DNA of 64,000 nucleotides from Clostridia bacterium (lineage in GTDB: Bacteria; Bacillota; Clostridia; Christensenellales; Pumilibacteraceae): positions 89,268-153,267 of the forward strand of contig CAAGAW010000020.1 in NCBI GenBank assembly GCA_900767465.1, in the 5' to 3' direction. Both the position numbers and the translations under genes were made by a program. Shown in pieces: positions 17,653 through 26,895 of the stretch. Under the pieces are notes generated by a model that was not told the DNA's origin, ran no database searches, and saw only the letters and a program-made list of their open reading frames with translations. Within the stretch, counting starts at the first letter, position 1. Each line of letters begins with the position of its first letter.

Positions 17653-18951
17653 TCAGTCGAGTTTTACCTTGATTTCGCGGTTGAGAGACTTGTACATACG
17701 GGCGGGAACGATAACAGACTTACCGTTTGCCGTAACCTCGATGTCGTAATCGCCGTAGAACGCTTTGAACGACTCGCCCGATTTTGCGGTAAGTTCGGTA
17801 TGCCACTCTTCGGTGATGAGATGACGAAGACGCTCGTACGCGGGTTTTTCGGACATATCGAAGCGCAGAAGTCCGCCGTAGTAATAGTTTTCGCCGTCCG
17901 TCATATTGCCGGGGGTGGTGAAAGCCGCGTAACCGTCGGCGAGGTTCCAGTAAATGATCTTCTCGGTCTTTTCGTGCGAGAACCAGACCTTATAGAGTTT
18001 TTCGATGATATCCGCCTGAAGTTGCTCGTCCGCGGGGTCGTTGGAGAACGCGGGAACGGTTATTTCGGTGATTTCGATAGGTTTGTTAAAGTACGAGAAG
18101 CGATCCATTATCGCGTAAAGATGATCGAGGTTGTAGTATTTGCGGGTGGCGTTGAAGTAATGCTCGCGGCGGAAAAACATGTGATACTGCATACCGATCG
18201 CGTCCACGCGCGCGCCTTTAAGCATTGCGTTTTCCACTTCCGTATAGTACCAGTTGGCGGGCGAAGCGGGCTGATCCCAGAATCCGCACCAGTCGTTGAT
18301 ACCGAGTTTATTCGCGGGGAAGTACTTTTCCGCCGTTTTGAAGCACCACTCGACGAAGTCCGGCTCGAAATAGAACGGACTGCCGGTATCCCAGGCAAGT
18401 TCGTTGGTAACTTCGATAGTGGGTATGCGACTTGCGTAACGCTCGCTTACCTCGAGCATGCGGCGATCGAGATAAAATTTGATTTCGGCGGGCGTTTTGC
18501 TCTTGATCCATTCGGGGAAGAAATGATCGTAGCAAAGCGCGTGTTCGCGCGGCTCGATGCCGTTTTTCTCGCACCATTCCACGCAAAGATCGGTCGGCGG
18601 GCGGCGATAAATTTTCTCCGAGTCCTTGTCGTAACGTGTTTTGCCGTCCTCGGGCTCGGTAGCGTCCCAGTAAAAAGGCACGGTAAGAATATTGAAAAAC
18701 GCTTTGAGTTTCTCCTTGTACGCCTCGTTCTTTTCCTTGCTGCCGGGGATCTCGTCCAGCATAAACATATTGCAGCCGAACTTGAATTCGTGCGATTTCT
18801 GCTTTATTTTTACGGTTGCGTCTACCGGTTTTCCCTCGCCGTCCGTTACCGTGACTTTGAAAAACCCTTTGCGGTTGCGTTCGATTCCTTCGCTTATGCG
18901 CGCTTCGGCGGCGGGCGAAGAGATTATAAGTTCGTCAAACGTCTTGTCCAT
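17653..18951 (-). CDS. Glycoside hydrolase family 10 (endo-xylanase-like), no signal peptide
   Basis: 432 residues. An N-terminal Ig/CBM-like strand module (about 28-60, VTVTDGEGKPVDATVKIKQK) leads into a GH10 TIM barrel. The acid/base residue is in TIEVTNELAW (Glu 184) and the nucleophile in PIEITEITVP (Glu 296); HALCYDHFFPEW and IGMQYHMFF are further barrel motifs. GH10 enzymes cleave beta-1,4-xylan or aryl xylosides with retention. No signal peptide is visible, so it probably acts in the cytoplasm on imported oligosaccharides. The start at 18951 follows GGAGG. It is divergent from an AraC regulator, its likely controller. Confidence 0.82.
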   Translation of the reverse strand: MDKTFDELIISSPAAEARISEGIERNRKGFFKVTVTDGEGKPVDATVKIKQKSHEFKFGCNMFMLDEIPGSKEKNEAYKEKLKAFFNILTVPFYWDATEPEDGKTRYDKDSEKIYRRPPTDLCVEWCEKNGIEPREHALCYDHFFPEWIKSKTPAEIKFYLDRRMLEVSERYASRIPTIEVTNELAWDTGSPFYFEPDFVEWCFKTAEKYFPANKLGINDWCGFWDQPASPANWYYTEVENAMLKGARVDAIGMQYHMFFRREHYFNATRKYYNLDHLYAIMDRFSYFNKPIEITEITVPAFSNDPADEQLQADIIEKLYKVWFSHEKTEKIIYWNLADGYAAFTTPGNMTDGENYYYGGLLRFDMSEKPAYERLRHLITEEWHTELTAKSGESFKAFYGDYDIEVTANGKSVIVPARMYKSLNREIKVKLD

Positions 18952-19034
18952 TTTCTCTGTTCCTCCGTTGATGAGTGATTTTATTATACCACCGTACAAA
19001 CCGAAAATTCTACCTTTTTACCGTAACGAAAGGT

Positions 19035-19063
19035 TTGATTTTCGTAAGCGGAAATGGTATAAT
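19035..19063 (+). promoter_or_regulatory. Promoter of the AraC gene in the GH10 divergent region
   Basis: TTGATT (19035-19040), 17-base spacer and TATAAT (19058-19063) read toward the AraC gene. The GH10 gene has a TATAAT on the other strand within the same roughly 190-bp interval. Confidence 0.7.
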
Positions 19064-19138
19064 GTTACGGACGGCAAAAGTATGCGGAGCAAAAGCGGGC
19101 GCGACTTTGCCGCAACCCGGAAAGCGGAGAAAAAAAGT

Positions 19139-19879
19139 ATGTTTTTCGAATCGGACGATCTTATAACGGTATACCGCACGGCGTTGGCGTTTTGCCAGAC
19201 CGACGTAGTCGCCCGCGTAAAAGCGCGCGGCGAGTACGCGTTGTCTTTTCGTTATCACGCCGAAAACGCGGTTTTAAGGCAGGGAAACAAGGTTTTTGAG
19301 GTAAAAACGGGCGATCTTGCGTTCGTTCCGCGCGTCGACTACGTGCGCACGGCAGACTACGACAACCTTGCCGCGATTCATTTTACGATACTCAACGCCG
19401 ATTTTACCGACATAGAAACATTCTCGCCGTCCGATCCGTCCGTTTACGAAGAACTTTTCCGAAAGGTCGGATCCGCACCGTCCGACCGCTATGTGTGCCA
19501 GTCTGCGCTGTACGGAATTCTCGCGCATATCCGCAAAGAAAAGGGTAGTTTTTTATGCGGTGCGACCGCGAAAAAGGTTTTGCCCGCAACCGAGAAAATC
19601 CGCCGCGGCGAAGACCTTAACTTACTTACGGTAGCGTCGCTCGCATCCGATTGCGGACTGAGCGAGCCGTCGTTTCGTAAAGCGTTTTTAGAAGCGACCG
19701 GGCAAACGCCCGCTGCGGCGATAACGCGGCTGAAAGTGGATCGCGCGGTCGAAATGATACGTGCCGGCGGGTACAAACTTGACGAAATAGCCGAACGCGT
19801 GGGGTACTGCGACTCGAAATATTTGTCTTGTGTGATAAAACGTATCACCGGCATTTCACCGCGCGAGTGGGCTAAATAA
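19139..19879 (+). CDS. AraC-family transcriptional regulator
   Basis: 246 residues: an N-terminal cupin-like sensor (about 1-130, with VFEVKTGDLAFVPRVDYVRT) and a C-terminal double helix-turn-helix with LASDCGLSEPSFRKAFLEAT and IAERVGYCDSKYLSCVIKRI ending GISPREWAK, the AraC signature. Start 19139 is preferred because GGAG lies 10 bases upstream; an in-frame ATG at 19082 is only about 12 bases after the predicted transcript start and has no ribosome site. It is divergent from the GH10 gene, so a sugar-responsive role is likely (inference). Confidence 0.82.
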   Translation: MFFESDDLITVYRTALAFCQTDVVARVKARGEYALSFRYHAENAVLRQGNKVFEVKTGDLAFVPRVDYVRTADYDNLAAIHFTILNADFTDIETFSPSDPSVYEELFRKVGSAPSDRYVCQSALYGILAHIRKEKGSFLCGATAKKVLPATEKIRRGEDLNLLTVASLASDCGLSEPSFRKAFLEATGQTPAAAITRLKVDRAVEMIRAGGYKLDEIAERVGYCDSKYLSCVIKRITGISPREWAK

Positions 19880-19880
19880 C

Positions 19881-19909
19881 TTGACAAAAACAGAGCGAAA
19901 CGCTACAAT
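19881..19909 (+). promoter_or_regulatory. Promoter of the hydrolase-like gene
   Basis: Consensus TTGACA (19881-19886), a 17-base spacer and TACAAT (19904-19909), immediately after the AraC stop codon. Confidence 0.75.
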
Positions 19910-20001
19910 AAATCGTAGGACTATCCGCCGAAACGGACGGAAAAGTCGAAAAATTACGGTTTTTGCCGATTCGTGACGAAAGCCGCCGGAAGAAGGTAAG
20001 A

Positions 20002-21609
20002 ATGGAACTTGTAACCGCGCATCAACTGTGGCGTGACTACGATCCGTACGCGTTGCCGCTCGACGAAACGATTTTGTCGGACGAAAAACACGACGGATAC
20101 GAAACGCAGGACGTATATTTCAACGGCGAAGCGACTACCGACGGAAAGTCGCGTATTTTCGCGCGTCGCTATATCCCCTCCTCGCCCAACGGCGCGGGCG
20201 TCGTTCTCGCCTCCGAAACCGAATCGTCGCTGTACGCGTCCATTCTGGTAAAAGAAGGTTACGAAGTGCTTGACGTCGATTTTGCCGGCAAGCGCGACGG
20301 AAGAGTCTATACCATTTATCCCAAATCCATGGAGTACGCAAACCTGTATTCGCCCGAATCGAACTTTGCGCGACTCCCCGACCGACCCGAAAAAAGCGCG
20401 CATTACGCTTACGCGTGCGTTTTTCTTCGCGGATTCGTGTATCTCGAAAGCAAAAAACTCGAAAAAATCGGATTTTTCGGCGTAAAAAAGGGCGCGTTCG
20501 CGGTATACAAAGCCGCGTTCGTTATGCAAAAAGCCAAGTTTGCGATCGCTCTTTACAATTCGACCTATATTCCGTCGCTCGATCTTACCGGGGCGGACGA
20601 AACGGTATGGGGCGCGAGCCTCGACAACGGCGGATACGCTTCGCGCCTTACCGTGCCGACGTACGCGGTTATCGGATCTAACGATCCCGACGACGCGCTC
20701 GAGTCGGTAAGCAGGCTTCACGAAGCGAGCAGCGATTCGGTATATATGCATATCGACGCTCACCGTTCGGGTTCGTTGGACGCCGCCGCGCGGAAAAGCG
20801 TTATGTCGTTTATGGATTATTGCGTTCGCGAATACAATTATACTCCGTCAACTCCCATACTTACGGCGAAGGCGAGCGAACGGCAACTTTATTACGAGGT
20901 AAAGGTCGATCACCCCGAATGGGTGAAAGACGTGAATCTTTATTACAGTTACGGCGAGGAAAAAGGCGAATACCGCAATTGGATCCGCCTGCCGCTCGAG
21001 CGGATTTCGGAAAGCGAATACCTCGTACGCGCGGACGTTTATCAGGTGAACGAGCCTATACTCGGGTTTGTGAACGTTTCGTACGCGGACGGACGCGTAT
21101 TCTCGAGCGACCTCGTGGATCGGATTCCGCGCGCCATGGGAATAGACGCGAGCGAAATTTCCAAAACGCGGCTTATATACGACGTGGACTCGGGAACGGA
21201 CGGTTGGATAGCCGGCGACAACCTTACGGACGGATCGAATCAACCCGAACTGATAATCGAGAAATGCGCCAGCGGAATCGAGGGCATACGATCTTCGACC
21301 GACGTAATATCCACTCTTTCGATCGGCGACGTACATACGCGCGGCGAGCGCGACGGCGCATTGCAGGCGCTTGTGTATTCGCCCGAATACCAGACGCTTT
21401 ACGTCGAAGTAACGTGCCACGTGGACGACGAATATAAGAGTTATTCGACGTCGCTGCCCGTATCGTCTTTCGGCGAATGGTCGAAACTTACCTTGTCCGC
21501 GGGAATGCTGCGATCGGAAGAAGGTTTTATGGCGGGCTGGGACAAGGCGATAAGGCTTAAAATAGTAAGCGAATCGCCGCTTTACGTAAACACTCTGCTC
21601 TGGATTTAG
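20002..21609 (+). CDS. Alpha/beta-hydrolase-like protein without a recognisable nucleophile
   Basis: 535 residues, start 20002 after GAAGG. Residues about 35-290 resemble the acetyl-xylan-esterase/dipeptidyl-peptidase alpha/beta-hydrolase fold: NGAGVVLASETESSLYASIL, then YEVLDVDFAGKRDG, a nucleophile-elbow-like IGFFGVKKGAFAVYKAAF, the acid-loop-like VIGSNDPDDALE and HIDAHRSGS. The elbow reads G-V-K-K-G where a serine is expected, so the catalytic residue appears to be lost. Residues about 305-535 form beta-rich domains of unknown type, with no signal peptide. It follows the AraC gene from its own consensus promoter, near GH10, suggesting a carbohydrate context. Function is unassigned. Confidence 0.5.
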   Translation: MELVTAHQLWRDYDPYALPLDETILSDEKHDGYETQDVYFNGEATTDGKSRIFARRYIPSSPNGAGVVLASETESSLYASILVKEGYEVLDVDFAGKRDGRVYTIYPKSMEYANLYSPESNFARLPDRPEKSAHYAYACVFLRGFVYLESKKLEKIGFFGVKKGAFAVYKAAFVMQKAKFAIALYNSTYIPSLDLTGADETVWGASLDNGGYASRLTVPTYAVIGSNDPDDALESVSRLHEASSDSVYMHIDAHRSGSLDAAARKSVMSFMDYCVREYNYTPSTPILTAKASERQLYYEVKVDHPEWVKDVNLYYSYGEEKGEYRNWIRLPLERISESEYLVRADVYQVNEPILGFVNVSYADGRVFSSDLVDRIPRAMGIDASEISKTRLIYDVDSGTDGWIAGDNLTDGSNQPELIIEKCASGIEGIRSSTDVISTLSIGDVHTRGERDGALQALVYSPEYQTLYVEVTCHVDDEYKSYSTSLPVSSFGEWSKLTLSAGMLRSEEGFMAGWDKAIRLKIVSESPLYVNTLLWI

Positions 21610-21668
21610 AATGCTATAACCGTGCGGCTACGGAATAAGCCGCGAAATCTAAGGAGGTTCGCAGCGGG

Positions 21669-22394
21669 TTGAACGATCATCTGCTCGAAACAAGTTATCT
21701 CGACGCCCGGTACGCGTGGTCGGAAAAAATCACGTCGTACGCGACGAATATATTGCTCGTACTGCTCGCGCTTATATTGGGGATATATATTTTCTTCCGG
21801 CCGTTTACCGTTTCGGGCGAGTCGATGCTCCCCACTCTTAACGGCAACGCCGACCGTCACGACGTGGTTATGGTCGCCAGAATAACGCTCGGATACTCGC
21901 GCGGCGACATAGTGGTAATCGACTCGTCGTCCTCCCCCGCGACCGAACGGTATATCGTTAAACGCGTGGTCGGTCTCGGCGGCGACAAACTCGCTTTTAT
22001 CCGCGAGGAAGTAGACTACGAAAACCGCATTTCGCTTTATCTCGACAAGGGTGACGGCAAAGGATTCGTCCGTCAGGAAGAGGATTATATCCGCGAGTCG
22101 ATGATAAACGGCTCGTCTTCCGTATTCGGCGCCGTAAAAATAGGCAACGGAAAATCGGACGTAAATAAGGTCGCTTACGAAGTCCCGTCGAACAGTCTGT
22201 TCGTAATGGGCGACAATCGCAACAACAGCAAAGACTCGCGTTATTCGGGCGCGTTCGAGCGAAAAAAATGCTGCGGAAAAGCGTTCTTTACTTTCTCGGA
22301 CGACGGTTTCCTCGGCGCGATATTCAACGTTCTGTTCGGCGCGTCCGATCGGTTCAATACGCACGACAACAGCGCGTCGCTTAACAGAGCCTGA
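21669..22394 (+). CDS. lepB: Signal peptidase I
   Basis: 241 residues with one transmembrane helix (about 26-44). The catalytic serine lies in SGESMLPTL (Ser 52) and the general-base lysine in RYIVKRVVGLGGD (Lys 98); the conserved FVMGDNRNNSKDSR box follows. It removes signal peptides from exported proteins on the outer face of the membrane. The start is a TTG at 21669, preceded by a full AAGGAGG 11 bases upstream; no ATG gives the complete N-terminus. A tail of about 45 residues after the last conserved box is longer than usual. Confidence 0.9.
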   Translation: MNDHLLETSYLDARYAWSEKITSYATNILLVLLALILGIYIFFRPFTVSGESMLPTLNGNADRHDVVMVARITLGYSRGDIVVIDSSSSPATERYIVKRVVGLGGDKLAFIREEVDYENRISLYLDKGDGKGFVRQEEDYIRESMINGSSSVFGAVKIGNGKSDVNKVAYEVPSNSLFVMGDNRNNSKDSRYSGAFERKKCCGKAFFTFSDDGFLGAIFNVLFGASDRFNTHDNSASLNRA

Positions 22395-22511
22395 CCAGAT
22401 CCGTTTGCGACCGGCAACGAAAAATCATATCGTCAAAACCCCGCGGCAAGCGGGCAAACATACTCTCGGTAAAGCCGAAAGAAAACGAAAATATCAAAAG
22501 GAGTAAAATTT

Positions 22512-23363
22512 ATGATCCATATAACCTCGGACTCGACTACCGATCTCGGCGAACTCTACGAAAGACGCGGTATTGAAAAGCTGCCGCTTGCTGTCGTTCT
22601 CGGTTCGGACACCTACGAAGACGGCGTGACCGTTCACCCCTCCGACATCTACGATTTCGTGGAAAAAAACAAAATATTGCCTAAAACCGCGGCGCGCTCG
22701 GTCGAAGAACACCGCGAATTCTTCGCTTCGATTCTTGAATCGGACGACGACTCGATCGTCCACTTCACTATTTCGAGCAAGTTGTCGGTAACGTATCAGA
22801 ATGCGCTCGCCGCTTCAAAAGACTTCAAAAACGTTTACGTCGTCGATTCGCAATCGCTTTCCTCGGGCGGCGGTCTGCTCACCCTTTACGCGTGCGATCT
22901 TCGCGACGAGGGCAAATACACCGCGAAAGAAATCTACGAAAAGTGTCTCGCCCGCGTTCCCGCCGTCGAAGCGTCTTTCTTCGTGGATACGATGGACTAC
23001 CTGTATAAAGGCGGCAGATGCTCCGGTCTCGCGTCCTTCTTCGCGACCGCGCTCAAACTTAAACCGTCGCTTATTCTCGTGGACGGTAAAATCGCCGTAG
23101 GAAAAAAGTACCGCGGCAACCCCGTCGCTTTTGCAAGCAAATACGTGGATAACGTTTTCGAGATGTTCCCCAACCCCGACACCACGCGCATTTTCATTAC
23201 TCACACCTCCGCCGATCCCGAAGTCGTAAAGGAAATCCGCGAGGAAATCGACAGACACTTCAAGTTCGGCGAAGTTATCGAAACCATCGCGTCCTGCACG
23301 GTTACAAGCCATTGCGGCAAGGGTACGATCGGCATACTTTATCTTAACGACGGTATTCGCTAA
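22512..23363 (+). CDS. DegV-family fatty-acid-binding protein
   Basis: 283 residues with the DegV signature: ITSDSTTDL at the N-terminus, HFTISSKLSVTYQNA, the central VVDSQSLSSGGGLL and DTMDYLYKGGRCSG. DegV/FakB proteins bind a fatty acid and present it to a FakA-type kinase, feeding phospholipid synthesis; no kinase gene is near. AAAGGAG precedes the ATG. It probably belongs to the same transcription direction block as lepB, with a 117-base gap. Confidence 0.9.
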   Translation: MIHITSDSTTDLGELYERRGIEKLPLAVVLGSDTYEDGVTVHPSDIYDFVEKNKILPKTAARSVEEHREFFASILESDDDSIVHFTISSKLSVTYQNALAASKDFKNVYVVDSQSLSSGGGLLTLYACDLRDEGKYTAKEIYEKCLARVPAVEASFFVDTMDYLYKGGRCSGLASFFATALKLKPSLILVDGKIAVGKKYRGNPVAFASKYVDNVFEMFPNPDTTRIFITHTSADPEVVKEIREEIDRHFKFGEVIETIASCTVTSHCGKGTIGILYLNDGIR

Positions 23364-23810
23364 CGCTATGTTCTTCTTTCGGAAATGAAGCAAATTGCGC
23401 GCTGACGCTATGAGTCCGCTGCCACCATGACTTGTTTTTTGAATAGTAACAAGTGTTTTCTTTGAGCAAGAAAAATAAATGTACTTTTTCAGGCGAAGAA
23501 AAAGTACCAAAAAGTCGTCGGCAGGGAACCCCTGTAGGTAATATTAGGTTGGTGCACATATCAAACCAATGTAAAGAACGAAACCTATCCACTCGCCGGC
23601 GACGGCTCATCGCATTGCGACTATGTCGCACCCGCAACGCGTCAATATATCGAAAAAAGGACAGTAGCAAGATTGTCGCGTGATAACCGAAGCTGTCGGT
23701 CAAACATTGTATGGGCGTTCCTTGTCCGTTCGTCGGCGTAACGAAAAGTCTTTCCTGCACTCGCTCGCACGGACTCCGCCACTCCATCCCATAACCTCAA
23801 AAAGGATAAA
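23364..23810. other. Intergenic stretch with one strong inverted repeat
   Basis: The 447-base gap contains a perfect 10-bp inverted repeat, GTACTTTTTC / GAAAAAGTAC (23481-23507), which could terminate the degV transcript although the T tract lies inside the stem. No gene with a ribosome site or recognisable product was found. Confidence 0.5.
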
Positions 23811-24503
23811 ATGTCCGGATTTTACGAAAAAATCAAATCGCTTACGAACGAAGCCGTCGCGACGAACGCGGCGGAAAAGTTTGAACGTTACTACGCCCTT
23901 CTCGTCGACTGGAACGGGCGTTTTAACCTTACGGCGATAACGGACAAACGCGACGTTTTCGTAAAACACTTTCTCGATTCGGTTTCCGCCGCTCCGCTTA
24001 TCCCGCAAAACGCAAGCCTACTCGACGTGGGCGCGGGCGCGGGTTTTCCGTCGCTGCCGCTTAAAATCGTGCGCGACGACCTGACGGTAACGTGCGTGGA
24101 CAGCGTAAACAAAAAGGTAACCTTCCTTAACGCGGTTGTCGACGAACTCGGGCTGAAAAACGCTCGTGCGATCCACTCCCGCGCCGAAGACCTGCCGAAA
24201 ACCGGCTACGACGTCGTGGTTTCGCGGGCGGTTGCGGGACTGAACGTACTGTGCGAATACTGCCTGCCGTTCGTTAAAGTCGGCGGCGTTATGATCGCGT
24301 ATAAGTCAGAAAAAACGGACGAAGAACTTGCCGTCGCGGATTCGGCAATAAAGATTTTAGGCGGCAAAGTAAAGGAAATCCGCGACGTTTCGGATTTCGT
24401 GGGCGGCGATACGACGAGAAAACTTGTCGTTATCGAAAAAATCGCCACTACCCCGCCGAAATACCCGCGAGGCAAAAACCTGCCTAGACTCAAACCTCTG
24501 TAA
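23811..24503 (+). CDS. rsmG: 16S rRNA (guanine-527-N7)-methyltransferase
   Basis: 230 residues of the RsmG/GidB family. The N-terminal YYALLVDWNGRFNLTAITD block, the SAM-binding LLDVGAGAGFPSLPLKIVRD motif and VVSRAVAGLNVLCEYCLPFV are diagnostic. It methylates G527 of 16S rRNA. AAAGGA precedes the ATG. In many bacteria rsmG sits near parA/parB and the origin; here it stands alone, followed by a deacetylase gene. Confidence 0.93.
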   Translation: MSGFYEKIKSLTNEAVATNAAEKFERYYALLVDWNGRFNLTAITDKRDVFVKHFLDSVSAAPLIPQNASLLDVGAGAGFPSLPLKIVRDDLTVTCVDSVNKKVTFLNAVVDELGLKNARAIHSRAEDLPKTGYDVVVSRAVAGLNVLCEYCLPFVKVGGVMIAYKSEKTDEELAVADSAIKILGGKVKEIRDVSDFVGGDTTRKLVVIEKIATTPPKYPRGKNLPRLKPL

Positions 24504-24559
24504 CGGCGAGCCGCCTCGTACGGCTCACAGACCGAAACATAATATTAAAGGAGAAGTTT

Positions 24560-25378
24560 ATGTCGTACTTATTAAGATTCCCCGACTTCAAAGCAAAAGC
24601 CGTTACGTTCAGTTACGACGACGGCTCGACCAACGACCGCCGACTCGTAAAAATCTTTAACGATCACGGCTTGAAGGCGACTTTCAACCTCAATTCCGGC
24701 AGAATCCGCACGGGAGACGAGTGGAGCGTTTGCGAGGACGAACTTCTCGATCTTTATCGCGGGCACGAGATTGCCGTACACGGAGTCGAACACCTCGTAG
24801 GAACGCACGTTCCGCCCGAAATTTATCTTAACGATATTCTCGAAGACCGCAAGTATTTCGAGTCGCTTACCGGCAAAGTCGTAAACGGTATGGCGTATCC
24901 GTGCGGTTGTTATAACGACGACGTCGTGAACATGGCGCGCTGCTGCGGCATCAAGTACGCGCGCACGACCGTTTCTACCGGCAACTTCGCCGTAAGTCAC
25001 GACCGCCTCAGACTGCCCGCCACCTGCCACCACGACGATCCGCGGCTCTTTGAACTCGCCGACAAATTCCTGCCGTACGTAGCCCGCGATCAGGTTTGGG
25101 ACGGCTCGCCGTATCTGTTCTACGTATGGGGTCACAGCCACGAATTCGCGAACAAAAACAACTGGGATCGGATCGAAAAATTCGCCGACGTCATTTGCGG
25201 AAAACCGGACGTGTGGTACGCAACCAACGGCGAAATCTTCGATTACGTCGAAGCGTTTGAACGGCTCGAATGGTCTGTCGACCGCTCGACGATATTCAAC
25301 CCGTCGGCAACAGACGTATTTCTGCACCTCGACGGCCGCGACGTTCTCGTCCCCGCCGGCAAAACGTGGAAAAAATAG
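24560..25378 (+). CDS. Polysaccharide deacetylase (NodB/CE4 family), no signal peptide
   Basis: 272 residues with NodB-domain motifs: VTFSYDDGSTNDRRL carries the catalytic and metal Asp pair, EIAVHGVEHLVGTH the zinc histidines (H-x3-H, with Gly where Ser or Thr is usual), and MAYPCGCYNDDVV the third motif. CE4 enzymes remove N- or O-acetyl groups from chitooligosaccharide, peptidoglycan or xylan. No signal peptide or membrane helix is visible, so it is predicted cytoplasmic, as for the nearby GH10 enzyme. AAAGGAGAAG precedes the ATG. Substrate is not determined. Confidence 0.82.
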   Translation: MSYLLRFPDFKAKAVTFSYDDGSTNDRRLVKIFNDHGLKATFNLNSGRIRTGDEWSVCEDELLDLYRGHEIAVHGVEHLVGTHVPPEIYLNDILEDRKYFESLTGKVVNGMAYPCGCYNDDVVNMARCCGIKYARTTVSTGNFAVSHDRLRLPATCHHDDPRLFELADKFLPYVARDQVWDGSPYLFYVWGHSHEFANKNNWDRIEKFADVICGKPDVWYATNGEIFDYVEAFERLEWSVDRSTIFNPSATDVFLHLDGRDVLVPAGKTWKK

Positions 25379-25393
25379 AATAAACACTAATCG

Positions 25394-25429
25394 AAAAACG
25401 CGGCGTTCGTGGTTGAACGTCGCGTTTTT
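25394..25429. terminator. Bidirectional terminator between the deacetylase gene and trpB
   Basis: AAAAACGCGGCGTTC / GAACGTCGCGTTTTT is a near-perfect stem with T tracts on both strands, separating convergent genes. Confidence 0.85.
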
Positions 25430-25456
25430 GCGTATACGTATGTGAGTTTTTGAGAC

Positions 25457-26839
25457 TTACGCCTTTACTTTGGGCATAAGCGCGACCGAAGCGGCGATCT
25501 CGTCGTCGGTGGGGATATAGTCGCCCATCGCGCCGTCGTTGTACTTCTGGTAAGCAACCATATCGAAGTATCCGGTACCGGTAAGACCGAATACGATATT
25601 CTTCGCTTCGCCCGTTTCTTTGCATTTAACCGCCTCGTCGATAGCGACCTTGATAGCGTGGCTGGACTCGGGCGCGGGAAGGATACCCTCGACGCGCGCG
25701 AACAGTTCGGCAGCCTCGAAAACGTCGGTCTGGACTACGCTCGTTGCGCGGAGGTAACCGTCGTGGTAAAGCTGGCTGACGACGGGACTCATACCGTGAT
25801 AACGCAAGCCGCCGGCGTGGTTAGCGGAGGGAATGAACGAACTTCCGAGCGTGTACATCTTTGCGAGCGGGCAAACTCTGCCGGTGTCGCAGAAGTCGTA
25901 ACCGAACGTGCCGCGGGTAAGAGACGGACAGGAAGCGGGTTCGACGGCGATAATATCGTATTTCGCTTCGCCGCGGAGCATTTCGCCCACGAACGGCGAA
26001 ATAAGTCCGCCGAGGTTGGATCCGCCGCCCGCGCAACCGATAATAACGTCCGCTTTTACGCCGTACTTGTCGAGCGCGGTTTTGGTTTCGAGTCCGATAA
26101 CCGACTGATGCAACAGCACCTGATTAAGCACGCTGCCGAGTACGTAGCGATACCCTTCGTGAGTAACGGCAGCCTCTACCGCTTCGCTTATCGCGCAGCC
26201 GAGGCTTCCGGTAGTACCCGGGAATTCGGCGTTGATCTTTCTGCCGACTTCGGTTTCCATCGAGGGCGACGGAGTTACCTGCGCGCCGTAAGTGCGCATA
26301 ACCTCTCTGCGGAACGGCTTTTGCTCGTACGAACATTTTACCATAAATACGCGACAATCGAGTCCGAGGTACGCGCAAGCCATCGACAAAGCCGTACCCC
26401 ACTGACCCGCACCCGTTTCGGTCGTGACGCCTTTAAGACCTTGTTTTTTCGCGTAGTACGCCTGAGCGATCGCGCTGTTGAGTTTGTGACTTCCAGAAGT
26501 GTTGTTGCCCTCGAACTTATAATAGATATGCGCGGGCGTGCCGAGTTTCTTTTCGAGGCAGTATGCCCTGACGAGCGGCGACGGACGATACATTTTATAA
26601 AAATCGCGGATCTCGTCGGGAATCGCAAAAAACGGCGTGGTGTCGTCCATTTCCTGCTTTACGAGATCGCCGCAGAAAACTGCGTCGAGTTCGGCTTCGG
26701 TAGCCGGCTTGCCGGTGCCGGGATTAAGAAGGGGCGCGGGTTTGTTTTTCATATCCGCGCGGACGTTGTACCACTCCTTCGGCATTTCGTTTTCGTCAAG
26801 ATAAATTTTGTACGGAATTTCTTTGTTTTCGGTTTTCAT
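25457..26839 (-). CDS. trpB: Tryptophan synthase beta chain, TrpB2 type
   Basis: 460 residues, matching the longer TrpB2 class rather than the 400-residue TrpB1. The PLP lysine is in NNTSGSHKLNSAIAQAYYAK, the glycine-rich phosphate loop in IIGCAGGGSNLGGL, and GAGQWGTALSMACAYLGL is typical of the class. It condenses indole with serine to give tryptophan. No trpA or other trp gene is nearby, as often seen for TrpB2, which may salvage free indole. AAAGGAG precedes the ATG. It is controlled by a Trp-specific T-box (26966-27246) and preceded by a short leader peptide. Confidence 0.92.
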   Translation of the reverse strand: MKTENKEIPYKIYLDENEMPKEWYNVRADMKNKPAPLLNPGTGKPATEAELDAVFCGDLVKQEMDDTTPFFAIPDEIRDFYKMYRPSPLVRAYCLEKKLGTPAHIYYKFEGNNTSGSHKLNSAIAQAYYAKKQGLKGVTTETGAGQWGTALSMACAYLGLDCRVFMVKCSYEQKPFRREVMRTYGAQVTPSPSMETEVGRKINAEFPGTTGSLGCAISEAVEAAVTHEGYRYVLGSVLNQVLLHQSVIGLETKTALDKYGVKADVIIGCAGGGSNLGGLISPFVGEMLRGEAKYDIIAVEPASCPSLTRGTFGYDFCDTGRVCPLAKMYTLGSSFIPSANHAGGLRYHGMSPVVSQLYHDGYLRATSVVQTDVFEAAELFARVEGILPAPESSHAIKVAIDEAVKCKETGEAKNIVFGLTGTGYFDMVAYQKYNDGAMGDYIPTDDEIAASVALMPKVKA

Positions 26840-26895
26840 AATCGTTATCTCCTTTTATAGGTTAAGTAATTTTGTCTGTTATTGTCTTGCTTCTC

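Noticed and set aside
17644..18978. Long open frame (about 444 codons) on the plus strand
   Set aside because: It is the antisense shadow of the GH10 gene: no family motifs, no ribosome site, and the opposite strand has catalytic motifs and a ribosome site. Similar long antisense frames over ileS, purL, gyrA and the glycyl radical enzyme were dismissed for the same reason.
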